64,000 nucleotides of DNA from NCBI RefSeq assembly GCF_010672085.1, contig NZ_JAAHHT010000016.1, forward strand, positions 66,693 through 130,692. Direction: 5' to 3'. The stretch is from Okeania sp. SIO3I5. Its GTDB lineage: Bacteria; Cyanobacteriota; Cyanobacteriia; Cyanobacteriales; Microcoleaceae. The notes below the pieces were generated by a model. It was given only the letters and a program-made list of their open reading frames with translations, made no database searches and was not told the DNA's origin. Shown piece after piece: positions 46,679-54,320 of the stretch. Numbering within the stretch: the stretch's first letter is position 1; every line of letters begins with the position of its first letter. A program made the position numbers and the translations under genes.

Positions 46679-47365
46679 ATGGCTAATATCAATATACAAC
46701 AGACTCAACCGAATATTAGAACTGACCCTGTACCAACTCCTCAAACAGAAATTTTAGAATCTCACTATTTACTTAAAAAAAATTTCCTCAGCAATTCAGA
46801 AAATCAACAATTACTCAATTATGCGCTGCAAAAAAAATCTGATTTTTCACCTACTGTAGTATCAAATTATTCAACTACAAATATGTTGAATACTGATGAA
46901 AATCAATATTGCCCTTTAGTATTGCAATTTTTCCCTCAATTCGAGGAATTGATAGTCAAAAAAATTCAAGAAATTTTGCCAGATGTATTTGCAAAATTAA
47001 ATATTCCAGAATTTTCAATTGGTAAATTTGAAAATCGTTTAACTGCCTATAACGATAGGAACTTTTATCGGGTTCATATTGATAATAAACATCCTGGAAT
47101 TGATACTAGAACGATTACTTATGTTTACTATTGTTATCAACAACCTAAAGCATTCACAGGTGGAAGCTTAAAAATTTACGATAGTAAAATTCAGGGAAAA
47201 TATTATTCTAAAGCTGATACATTTAAAACCATAGAACCAGAAAACAATAGTATTATATTTTTCCTTAGTAGTTATCTACACGAAGTTTTGCCAATCAGTT
47301 GTCCGTCTCAAGCTTTCCGAGATAGTCGTTTTACTCTTAATGGTTGGATACATTGCACTAATTAG
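46679..47365 (+). CDS. 2-oxoglutarate/Fe(II) oxygenase, prolyl-hydroxylase type, copy 1
   Basis: 228 residues. A double-stranded beta-helix oxygenase with Fe ligands His133 and Asp135 in RVHIDN and His201 in LHEVLP, and the 2-oxoglutarate-binding Arg217 in DSRFTLNGW. YVYYCYQQPKAFTGGSLKIY matches the P4H/SM-20/Tpa1-like group that hydroxylates prolines. The first 30 residues are polar and probably disordered. Start ATG 46679 (MANINIQQTQ). It is 238 bases after the repeat peptide and paralogous to 47897-48565. The native substrate is unknown; the proline-rich peptide next door is the obvious candidate. Confidence 0.85.
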   Translation: MANINIQQTQPNIRTDPVPTPQTEILESHYLLKKNFLSNSENQQLLNYALQKKSDFSPTVVSNYSTTNMLNTDENQYCPLVLQFFPQFEELIVKKIQEILPDVFAKLNIPEFSIGKFENRLTAYNDRNFYRVHIDNKHPGIDTRTITYVYYCYQQPKAFTGGSLKIYDSKIQGKYYSKADTFKTIEPENNSIIFFLSSYLHEVLPISCPSQAFRDSRFTLNGWIHCTN

Positions 47366-47714
47366 GGTTTGCTTATGGAAGTCTTTTGGTGAGGGGAGGA
47401 GTCATTTCAGTTATCAGTTATCAGTTATCAGTTATCAGCAGTACCTCCTGTAATAGGGAGGCTTGAAATGGGAAATTTTCTTTTTTATCCCCTTGAAAGG
47501 GGAGGCTTGAGACCTTATTTATTCGGTCAGGATAAATGGGAATTATAGAGGAGATAGTAGGAAGAATCGTCCCTTGATTTTTCTGCCCAACTCTTGACTA
47601 AATTCCTAAATTTTTGAACCTCAGCCACTTAAAACCTCGCACTTTTTGATACTTAAAAAGGCTAAAACCTTTATCTGTAAAGACCTTTATATTTAATCAG
47701 CAAGCCCTAATGAG
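47364..47714. repeat. AGGGTTTGCTGA repeat family, inverted copy with heptamers
   Basis: Starts TTAGGGTTTGCTTA, overlapping the oxygenase stop codon, and ends CAGCAAGCCCTAA. The interior, read on the minus strand, is a diverged version of the 222-bp units at 5451-6116 (CTCCTCTATAATTCCCATTT is shared). AGTTATC heptamers lie at 47403-47439. Confidence 0.7.
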
Positions 47715-47896
47715 TTATGGATAAAAAGTCATTTCAGTTATCAGTTATTAATTAAAAATTAACAGTATCTCCTACTGAAATAGAAGGCTTCAAATACTGA
47801 GTTTTCTTTTTTTATTCCCTTAAAAACAGAGGCTTGAGACATAATTTTCTGGTCAAAATTATGAATGCTTTTCACTAATTTCACATGAGTTATAAA
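47715..47896. other. leader of second oxygenase gene
   Basis: Contains another short AGTTATC run near 47735 and AGAGGCTTGAGAC, which also occurs upstream near 47500. No promoter is called. Confidence 0.4.
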
Positions 47897-48565
47897 ATGG
47901 CTAACATTGAAATACAACAGACTCAATCAGACCCAGATCCAACTCCTCAAATAGAAATTTTAGAATCTAATTATTTACTCAGAGAAAATTTCCTCAGCCA
48001 TTCAGAAAATCAACAATTATTGAATTATGTATTGCCAAAAGAATCAGATTTTATCCCGGCAGTAGTATCGAATGAGTCAACCACAAATAAGTTGAAAGGT
48101 AACGAAAATCGAAGTGCTTTAGTATTACAATCTTTTGCTCAATTTGAGGAATTAATTGTTAAAAAAATTCAAGAAATTTTGCCAGATGTTTTCACAAAAT
48201 TAAATATTCCAGAATTTTCAATTGCTAAATTTGAAACTCAGTTAACAGCTCATAACGATCGCAACTTCTATAAGACTCATGTTGATAATCAATATCCTGT
48301 TAATACGAGAGTTATTACTTATGTTTACTATTTTTATCAAGAACCCAAAGCATTTACAGGTGGAAATTTAAGAATTTATGACAGTAAAATTCAGGGCAAA
48401 TATTATTCAAAAGCTAATACATTTAAAACCATAGAACCAAAAAACAATAGTATTGTATTTTTCTTCAGTAGTTATCTACACGAAGTTTTGCCAGTAAGTT
48501 GTCCATCTCAAGCTTTTACAGACAGTCGCTTTACTATTAATGGTTGGATAAATCGCACTAATTAG
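47897..48565 (+). CDS. 2-oxoglutarate/Fe(II) oxygenase, prolyl-hydroxylase type, copy 2
   Basis: 222 residues from ATG 47897 (MANIEIQQTQ), chosen because it matches the paralogue's start; ATG 47885 would add four residues. It keeps the Fe ligands His128, Asp130 (KTHVDN) and His195 (LHEVLP) and the 2-oxoglutarate Arg211 (DSRFTINGW). It differs from copy 1 mostly in the N-terminal third and around the substrate side (VDNQYPVNTRVITYVYYFYQ). Both copies have all catalytic residues, so two activities or two substrate sites are possible. Confidence 0.85.
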   Translation: MANIEIQQTQSDPDPTPQIEILESNYLLRENFLSHSENQQLLNYVLPKESDFIPAVVSNESTTNKLKGNENRSALVLQSFAQFEELIVKKIQEILPDVFTKLNIPEFSIAKFETQLTAHNDRNFYKTHVDNQYPVNTRVITYVYYFYQEPKAFTGGNLRIYDSKIQGKYYSKANTFKTIEPKNNSIVFFFSSYLHEVLPVSCPSQAFTDSRFTINGWINRTN

Positions 48566-48655
48566 TTTCGGGTGGAGAGTCAAATTTCTGAATGTTTTTC
48601 CCTAAAAAGCGATAGATCGCCAATCAAAATTACCGAATAATTAATAATTACAGCG

Positions 48656-48801
48656 CTTTTCAGTTGAGTAGACCACAAAGTAGGGGCGAATGGCATTCGC
48701 CCTCATAGGGAGAGGTAATTATTCATTGCTTTTCAGTTGAGTAGACCACAAAGTAGGGGCGAATGGCATTCGCCCTCATAGGGAGAGGTAATTATCCATT
48801 A
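48656..48801. repeat. two tandem 73-bp repeats
   Basis: Units start at 48656 and 48729 with CTTTTCAGTTGAGTAGACC. Each contains the palindrome GGGGCGAATGGCATTCGCCC. It is a relative of the 105-bp MITE left half with a different hairpin. Confidence 0.8.
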
Positions 48802-48844
48802 TCCATTAATGAAAGTCCTCGCTTCAGGATTATTTTTAATCACC

Positions 48845-50278
48845 TTAAATTTTTTCCAGTTCTAAGTTTTTCGTGGTTAATAACACCTTAATTCCTAATA
48901 TTATAGCTCTTGTAGCTATAAACAATAAAAAAGCTAACCACAACAGAGCAGAAGAATTTAATTGCCAAGCTATGAATGCTACAAGCAAAAATCCAACTAA
49001 AGAAACAGCTCTACTTCTGAGAACAACCAAGCTGTTATTTAAGCCGTTAAAATATCCATCCAAAACATGAGCTATAGACATACAGGCAAGTAGTGGAAGT
49101 AACCAAAAAACCTGATTACTAACAACAGAAATTACTTCAGCATTATTCGTCAATACCCCAAAGAGTTGCTCTGGAAATAAGATAAAAATTGAGCCAATAG
49201 GTACTACTAAACTGAAGCTAATCAGAAAAGAAAATTTTAGAACAGGGAGTAATTTTTGATTAACTCCAGCACCATAATAATTCCCCACTAAAACTTGTGT
49301 TGTTGAAGCTAATCCCCCAAGAATATTAGTTGACATATTCACTACTTGAAAGATTAAGCTATTGCTCAGTAATATCAAAGTACCAAAAGTTGCACTCAGG
49401 TTGATCAAAATCACATAAGTCAAGATGGATATAACTGTAGCAATAAAAAAGTTTCCCTTGATCTGAAAACTGCTTTTCAACTCCTGCATTCGAAATATTT
49501 GTTGGTATATTTTTGGAATTAACGCCCGAAGGTTTTCCCAAGGCAAGAATATTATTCCTACAACCAAAGTCAGATACTGACTAGCTGCTGTTGCTATACC
49601 GGCACCGAAACTCCCCCATCCCCAATTCACTATCAATAGGTAATCAAAAAATATATTTGTTCCACCTGCAACCAATGACATTGCTAAAATTTTACTCTCT
49701 TGTTGTTGTGCAACAAACCAACCCATCAGTACCATGTTCATCAGAGTAGGAGGAGCATCCCAAATTCTGCCTTGAAAATATTTTTGACCTAGGGTTTTAA
49801 CTTCTGGAGTGCCAGCGAGTAAGTGAAATCCTATGTTCTGTAGCGAGTTTTGTAACAGTAGTATTAGCACGCCTAAAAGTAAAGCTATGAGACAGTTGCG
49901 TAGTAACACCAGCACAACTTGATGGCGATCGCCACGTCCTGATGCTTGAGCTGTTAGTCCAGTTGTTCCCACATATAGAAAAAGACAACTCCAGTAAAGA
50001 TAATTGAAAATTACACTAGCAAGAGAAACTCCTGCTAAATGATGAATATTAGGCAAATGTCCTAGGAATGTTGTATCTACTAAACCTGCTAGAGGAACTA
50101 TGATATCTGAAAGAATATTGACAATAGTGAATTGCAAGAAACGAGGGCGAAAATTTTCTGGTAAGTTATGCTGGTTGAGATTATTGTTTCCGATACTCTG
50201 GGAGCCTAAATTTGAAAGAGCAAATTCTATTTCTTCACTGGGTAACTGATTTTTTTCTTTGATTCTTTTGCTTGCCAT
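48845..50278 (-). CDS. MATE family efflux transporter (DinF-like)
   Basis: 477 residues with about 12 transmembrane segments in the inner membrane. The N-terminal bundle has the DinF-type signature IIVPLAGLVDTTFLGHLPNI and the loop GTTGLTAQASGRGD. The C-terminal bundle has QVLVGNYYGAGVNQKLLPVL. Such proteins export organic cations, drugs or metabolites using Na+ or H+. It is convergent to the oxygenases. It could export a peptide product, but this is only a neighbourhood guess. Confidence 0.88.
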   Translation of the reverse strand: MASKRIKEKNQLPSEEIEFALSNLGSQSIGNNNLNQHNLPENFRPRFLQFTIVNILSDIIVPLAGLVDTTFLGHLPNIHHLAGVSLASVIFNYLYWSCLFLYVGTTGLTAQASGRGDRHQVVLVLLRNCLIALLLGVLILLLQNSLQNIGFHLLAGTPEVKTLGQKYFQGRIWDAPPTLMNMVLMGWFVAQQQESKILAMSLVAGGTNIFFDYLLIVNWGWGSFGAGIATAASQYLTLVVGIIFLPWENLRALIPKIYQQIFRMQELKSSFQIKGNFFIATVISILTYVILINLSATFGTLILLSNSLIFQVVNMSTNILGGLASTTQVLVGNYYGAGVNQKLLPVLKFSFLISFSLVVPIGSIFILFPEQLFGVLTNNAEVISVVSNQVFWLLPLLACMSIAHVLDGYFNGLNNSLVVLRSRAVSLVGFLLVAFIAWQLNSSALLWLAFLLFIATRAIILGIKVLLTTKNLELEKI

Positions 50279-50610
50279 CTTTTTCCGTTCTGCTAAACTT
50301 ACCTGAACCTTAGATTTCCTACTTCAAACTTTCAATTTCCCCAACTCCCCCCTACCCTTAAGTAATATCAAATCCGGTAGCATTGGTGTAAAAAGAGTGT
50401 GGGGAGATTACAGAAAGATTTGGTAATGCTTGAAGATGGAACATTTTTTTCTACCGAATCCGAGCGGATTTGATATTATCCATCTGAGTAAAGATAAAAA
50501 TTATATTACATCTGCTTGAATACTTAATTATGTTGACTCCTGAATATTTTGTATTGAAATATTCAAGACTTACGCAGAACCACCATACCTAGTAGGGGCG
50601 ATTCGCGTAA
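50279..50610. other. intergenic region with an inverted-repeat element
   Basis: Holds the element at 50364-50476 and a partial GGACTTACGC end near 50567 (AAGACTTACGCAGAACCACC). No gene is recognised. Confidence 0.45.
50364..50476. repeat. TAATATCAAATCCG inverted-repeat element
   Basis: About 113 bp bounded by TAATATCAAATCCGGTAGC and GAGCGGATTTGATATTA. It is probably a sister of the ATATCATGTCCGG family; a single left end of this type occurs at 24305. Confidence 0.65.
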
Positions 50611-50673
50611 TTAGGAGCATTCTGTAGTTGAAACATAAACGTTATAGAAATCTACTCCATAAAAATCTTTCAT
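50611..50673 (-). pseudogene. truncated copy of the 84-residue protein
   Basis: MKDFYGVDFYNVYVST matches the start of the gene at 52309-52563; the frame then ends after TECS. Only 20 codons remain. Confidence 0.75.
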
Positions 50674-50683
50674 ATTTTACTCT

Positions 50684-50884
50684 CTATTGAACACAGAAAT
50701 AATAAACACCGCCGCTCATGTCTGGACGAGCAACAGCATGACTGTAACCTTTTTCCCGACAGATACTATTAGCAGTGGCGAGGGAGGCAGCATAAAATTC
50801 ACCTGACTCTTCTGCTAGTGTTGGTAAAGCAATAGATGCAACTAAAGATATGACTAAAACTGCTTTATTCAAATTAATTATCAA
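50684..50884 (-). CDS. small secreted protein, copy 1
   Basis: 66 residues. It has a signal peptide (LNKAVLVISLVASIALPTLA, cleavage near AEE) and a 40-residue mature part with ICREKGYSHAVARPDMSGGV and a C-terminal YFCV; the two cysteines probably form a disulphide. The start is TTG 50884. The paralogue at 52574 has ATG one codon further in, where this copy has ATA, so expression may be reduced. Function unknown. It belongs to a duplicated toxin-antitoxin block. Confidence 0.6.
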   Translation of the reverse strand: MIINLNKAVLVISLVASIALPTLAEESGEFYAASLATANSICREKGYSHAVARPDMSGGVYYFCVQ

Positions 50885-50935
50885 ACTTAGTTATTCCTAA
50901 TTATATTAATAACTTGGGCAAAAATATCTTTAATT

Positions 50936-51343
50936 CTATTCCACATCTAACCAATTTTCTAAATTTATTCCCTCAACTCTTGACATATCAGAATCATTAG
51001 AAACCAGAGTTAAATTATTAGTAATTGCTGTTGCTGCAATAAGTATATCAGCATCTTGAATAGGTCTTCCTTTTCGCCTGAAATTTATGTGAATTTCTGT
51101 TGCTTTTTCAATAATTTCTAAATTTTCTAAGAATAAAATTGTAACTTTTTGACAGAATTTGTTAAACTCGGATAGTTTTCGAGTAGCATTCACATATAAT
51201 AATCCTCTTTTTACTTCATAAAAGCTAATGCAGCTAATATAAATATCCTGTTCTCTAGTATATACTTCGAGTAATTTATCTCTAATTTTTTGATTCTGAT
51301 TCACAAACGCTGAAACTATATTAGTATCTAATAGATAATTCAC
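50936..51343 (-). CDS. PIN-domain toxin (VapC), block 1
   Basis: 135 residues. MNYLLDTNIVSAFVNQ, FYEVKRGLL, GRPIQDADILIAATAITNNL and SNDSDMSRVEGI provide the acidic residues of a VapC ribonuclease. It begins five bases after the antitoxin at 51349-51642, antitoxin first. It closely resembles 52814-53221 in the C-terminal two thirds, but the region after MNYLLDTN differs, which may alter antitoxin pairing. Confidence 0.9.
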   Translation of the reverse strand: MNYLLDTNIVSAFVNQNQKIRDKLLEVYTREQDIYISCISFYEVKRGLLYVNATRKLSEFNKFCQKVTILFLENLEIIEKATEIHINFRRKGRPIQDADILIAATAITNNLTLVSNDSDMSRVEGINLENWLDVE

Positions 51344-51348
51344 TTTTC

Positions 51349-51642
51349 CTATCTCCCTTCCACTACAGCATTAAAAATTTCTATTTCTTCTGGGGTCAAA
51401 TCATTAGGTGTTGTCCATAATAATTCTGTTACCATAACTCTCTCAACCCTTTTTTTCAACTTTTCATCATTGAGAGGTAGGAGAATTTGAGGTGACACTC
51501 TATCTAATATTTTTGAGAAAGTCTCCACAAGTTCATTTCGATCTAATTCTTGATAAATACTTTCGCTTTCCATTACTCGGTCAATTATTGCTGCAATTCT
51601 TTTAAGAACTGTATTCTTTTCTGTAGAAGCTTGAGTCATCAT
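51349..51642 (-). CDS. VapC-associated antitoxin-like protein, block 1
   Basis: 97 residues, helical, MMTQASTEKNTVLKRIAAII, DRVMESESIYQELDRNELVE and a C-terminal DLTPEEIEIFNAVVEGR. No standard DNA-binding family is recognised, but it always precedes the PIN toxin here, so it is the likely antitoxin. AGGAGG lies just before the ATG pair. Diverged from the other two copies in the middle (ILLPLNDEKLKKRVERVMVT). Confidence 0.7.
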   Translation of the reverse strand: MMTQASTEKNTVLKRIAAIIDRVMESESIYQELDRNELVETFSKILDRVSPQILLPLNDEKLKKRVERVMVTELLWTTPNDLTPEEIEIFNAVVEGR

Positions 51643-51713
51643 CTCCTCCTATAATTTTTTGATTCTGGTTTGCAACTGCTGAAACTATACTAATATTTAG
51701 TATATCACTGACC

Positions 51714-52007
51714 TTAATATCTCCCTTCAACTACTGCATTAAACATTTCTATTTGTTCTGGAGTAAAATCATCAAATATTGTGGAGAATAGTTCTATTGA
51801 CATTACGCCTCTAACTCTCTTTGTTAGTCGTTCATTATCTAGAGATATTACCATTTGAGGTGACACTCGATCTAATAATGTAGAAAAACTCTGAATGAGT
51901 TGATTTTTATCTAATTCTTGATAAAGACTATCGTTTTCCATTACTCGGTCAATTATTGCTGAAATTCTTTTAATTGCTGTATTTTTTTCCACAGAAGTTT
52001 GAGTCAT
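51714..52007 (-). CDS. antitoxin-like protein, orphan copy
   Basis: 97 residues from ATG 52007, almost identical to 53227-53520 (AIKRISAIIDRVMENDSLYQ, VMSIELFSTIFDDFTPEQIE). It has no toxin of its own; the next gene is a second antitoxin. It may neutralise toxins from either block (anti-addiction) or be a leftover of the duplication. Confidence 0.7.
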   Translation of the reverse strand: MTQTSVEKNTAIKRISAIIDRVMENDSLYQELDKNQLIQSFSTLLDRVSPQMVISLDNERLTKRVRGVMSIELFSTIFDDFTPEQIEMFNAVVEGRY

Positions 52008-52039
52008 AATCTCCTCCAATTATATAAACAAATTTAAAA

Positions 52040-52061
52040 GGTTCCCTATTTCTAGAGAACC
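52040..52061 (-). terminator. GGTTC hairpin, copy 1
   Basis: GGTTCCCTA pairs with TAGAGAACC with one mismatch around a 4-base loop; on the minus strand a T-rich tract follows. It lies in the leader of the orphan antitoxin. Confidence 0.6.
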
Positions 52062-52129
52062 CCTTTAATTATAATTAATAATCAAGTCAATAAAAACCAA
52101 ATCGACTTATGCTTTAATTTTAATTCTTA

Positions 52130-52262
52130 GGCTCCAATAGCATTTTTTAGCATTAGTTTAAGTTCTAATGAAATCGGTAAATTATCAATTTCTCCACATA
52201 GATTTTATCAAGGTTAACTATCTGATTTTATCTGTATATAAACTCCTTTCAACAAAGCTCAA
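52130..52262 (-). pseudogene. remnant of the 111-residue membrane-active protein
   Basis: Minus-strand sequence matches the C-terminal part of 53637-53972 (ISLELKLMLKNAIGA, and GVYIQ further up), but with frame breaks and no N-terminus. It marks the boundary of the duplicated block. Confidence 0.65.
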
Positions 52263-52308
52263 CAAAGCCGATTTTTATATAAAAAAATATAATCAATTCT
52301 GAAACTTG

Positions 52309-52563
52309 CTAACTATAATTGACAGAATCTGAAATAACCTTACACAAAGCTAATCTGCATTGCGGATGAGTTGCTACTACTTCTACTACTTCCAGCTCAA
52401 CCTTTTTTCTTGAATCATTCGCACCTGCCCAAGAATAAAATTTCTCTCCTATTACTGGAGGTTCTTTTGCTGTGGTAGATTGATACCATCCCATATAAAT
52501 TGATGGTGTATCAGGTGTTGATACATAAACATTGTAAAAATCTACTCCATAAAAATCTTTCAT
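52309..52563 (-). CDS. hypothetical 84-residue protein
   Basis: MKDFYGVDFYNVYVSTPDTP, YMGWYQSTTAKEPPVIGEKF and CRLALCKVISDS. Mixed beta pattern, two cysteines near the end, no signal peptide or membrane segment. It follows the small secreted protein gene by 10 bases, so it is probably co-transcribed. Family not recognised. A truncated paralogue is at 50611-50673. Confidence 0.6.
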   Translation of the reverse strand: MKDFYGVDFYNVYVSTPDTPSIYMGWYQSTTAKEPPVIGEKFYSWAGANDSRKKVELEVVEVVATHPQCRLALCKVISDSVNYS

Positions 52564-52573
52564 ATTTTACTCC

Positions 52574-52759
52574 CTATTTAACACAGAAATAATAAACACC
52601 ACCGCTCATGTCTGGACGAGCAACAGCATGACTATAACCTTTTTCCCGACAGATGTTATTAGCAGCAGCGAGCGATGCAGCAGAAAATCCACCTGACTCT
52701 TGTGCTAGTGTTGGTAAAAAGATAGATGTAACTAAAACTGCTTTATTCAAATTAATCAT
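52574..52759 (-). CDS. small secreted protein, copy 2
   Basis: 61 residues from ATG 52759. It has a short signal peptide (LNKAVLVTSIFLPTLAQ) and a mature part nearly identical to copy 1 at 50684 (REKGYSHAVARPDMSGGVYY). It keeps the two cysteines. This copy has the normal ATG and may be the parent. Its strong conservation next to a PIN toxin is unusual. Confidence 0.68.
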   Translation of the reverse strand: MINLNKAVLVTSIFLPTLAQESGGFSAASLAAANNICREKGYSHAVARPDMSGGVYYFCVK

Positions 52760-52813
52760 TAAACTTAGTTATTTCTAATTATATTAATAACTTGGGCAAA
52801 AATCTCTTTAATT

Positions 52814-53221
52814 CTATTCCACATCTAACCAATTCTCTAAACTTATTCCCTCCACCCTAGACATATCAGAATCATTAGAAACTAAAGTTAAATTATGAAT
52901 AATTGCCGTTGCGGCAATAAGTATATCAGCATCTTGAATAGGTCTTCCTTTCCTTCTCAAATCTATGTGAATTTCTGATGCTTTTTCAATAATTTCTAAA
53001 TTGTCTAAGAACAAAATTGTAACTTCTTGACAAAATTTGTTAAACTTAGAAAGTTGCCTAGTAGCATTAACATACAATAATCCTCTTTTAATTTCATAAT
53101 AGGTAATGCAACTGATAAATAGATATTCTTCCAAAAATTTAACCTGCTTAAATTTATCAGTTGCTATTTTATTCTGTTTTAAAATTGCAGTAACTAAATT
53201 TGTATCTAGTAGATAACTCAC
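52814..53221 (-). CDS. PIN-domain toxin (VapC), block 2
   Basis: 135 residues, MSYLLDTNLVTAILKQNKIA, YYEIKRGLLYVNATRQL, GRPIQDADILIAATAIIHNL and NDSDMSRVEGI. All acidic PIN residues are present. Five bases separate it from its antitoxin gene. Paralogue of 50936-51343. Confidence 0.9.
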   Translation of the reverse strand: MSYLLDTNLVTAILKQNKIATDKFKQVKFLEEYLFISCITYYEIKRGLLYVNATRQLSKFNKFCQEVTILFLDNLEIIEKASEIHIDLRRKGRPIQDADILIAATAIIHNLTLVSNDSDMSRVEGISLENWLDVE

Positions 53222-53226
53222 CGTTT

Positions 53227-53520
53227 TTATTTCCTTTCTACTACTGTATTAAACATTTCTATTTGTTCTGGAGTCAAATCATCAAATATTGTCGAGAATA
53301 GTTCTATTGACATTACACCTCTAACTTTCTTTTTCAGTCGTTCATCATCTAGAGATATTACCATTTGAGGTGACACTTTATCTAATAATGTATAAAAACT
53401 CTGAATGAGTTGATTTTTATCTAATTCTTGATAAATACTTTCGCTTTCCATTACTCGGTCAATTATTGCTGAAATTCTTTTAATTGCTGTATTTTTTTCC
53501 ACAGAAGCTTGAGTCATCAT
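53227..53520 (-). CDS. VapC-associated antitoxin-like protein, block 2
   Basis: 97 residues from the first of two ATGs at 53520, preceded by GGAGGAA. Near-identical to the orphan copy at 51714, so one arose from the other recently. It precedes the PIN toxin in the usual order. Confidence 0.7.
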   Translation of the reverse strand: MMTQASVEKNTAIKRISAIIDRVMESESIYQELDKNQLIQSFYTLLDKVSPQMVISLDDERLKKKVRGVMSIELFSTIFDDLTPEQIEMFNTVVERK

Positions 53521-53549
53521 TTCCTCCAATTATATAAAAAAATTTAAAA

Positions 53550-53571
53550 GGTTCCCTATTTCTAGAGAACC
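53550..53571 (-). terminator. GGTTC hairpin, copy 2
   Basis: Same imperfect stem as at 52040; on the minus strand it is followed by CCTTTTAAATTTTTTT, a good intrinsic terminator. It separates the 111-residue gene from the antitoxin. Confidence 0.65.
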
Positions 53572-53636
53572 TCTTTAATTATAGTTGATAATCAAGTAAA
53601 TAAAAACCAAATCGACTTATGCTTTAGTTTTAACTA

Positions 53637-53972
53637 TTAGGCTCCAATAGCATTTTTTACTATTAGTTTAAGTTCTAATGAAATTGGTAAACCATTAATT
53701 TCTTTAGAGAGATTTGATAAAGGTTCACCATCGGATTTTCTCTGTAGATAAACTCCTTTCAATAAAGCTTCTAACCCATACTTTGTCAGTGCATCTGATG
53801 CAAGTCCAATTATTCCCAAAAATACAACACCACCAATCATTCCACCCGGTCCTAACATTGCTAATGCTGCTGTAATTGCTGCAGCACCACTAAAACCTGT
53901 CGTTGCTATTGCAATTAAAAGTATAACACCAGGCAATCCTACACCTGCTATCTTTCTTACAGCTTCATCCAT
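53637..53972 (-). CDS. small glycine-rich membrane-active protein
   Basis: 111 residues. Two hydrophobic, Gly/Ala-rich helices (LPGVILLIAIATTGFSG; MIGGVVFLGIIGLASDAL) are followed by LTKYGLEALLKGVYLQRKSD and a soluble tail. No signal peptide. The pattern suggests a membrane-inserting protein, and its neighbours make a toxic or conflict role possible. I do not recognise a named family. It leads the duplicated block; a remnant copy lies at 52130-52262. Confidence 0.65.
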   Translation of the reverse strand: MDEAVRKIAGVGLPGVILLIAIATTGFSGAAAITAALAMLGPGGMIGGVVFLGIIGLASDALTKYGLEALLKGVYLQRKSDGEPLSNLSKEINGLPISLELKLIVKNAIGA

Positions 53973-54140
53973 AACTATTTTTTCTTGTTATTAAGTAAAT
54001 ATTTTTTCTTAGTGTAATTATAACTGTCTAAATATTTCCTCAGCAATAGTAAAATCACGGAAAACTAACTTATTTTTTATTAATAAAAACAAGAATAAAT
54101 CCTGAAACATACTGAAGGAAATTGCTATAAAAATTAAAAA

Positions 54141-54162
54141 GGTTCTCTAGAAATAGAGAACC
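54141..54162 (-). terminator. GGTTC hairpin, copy 3 (tktA terminator)
   Basis: Perfect 9-bp stem GGTTCTCTA with GAAA loop; on the minus strand CCTTTTTAATTTTT follows. It lies 180 bases after the tktA stop and should end that transcript. Confidence 0.7.
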
Positions 54163-54320
54163 TCTTTAATTATAGTTAATAATTTGAGATAGTTAATAGG
54201 CAGATATAACACTACGCACTCAAGTTAAGACAACTATAAACTTCAAAGTTATTACCTGTAAAGTTATAACTCTAACTGAGTGCTGAGTGCTAAATGCTGA
54301 ATGCTTATCCACCATCAAAA

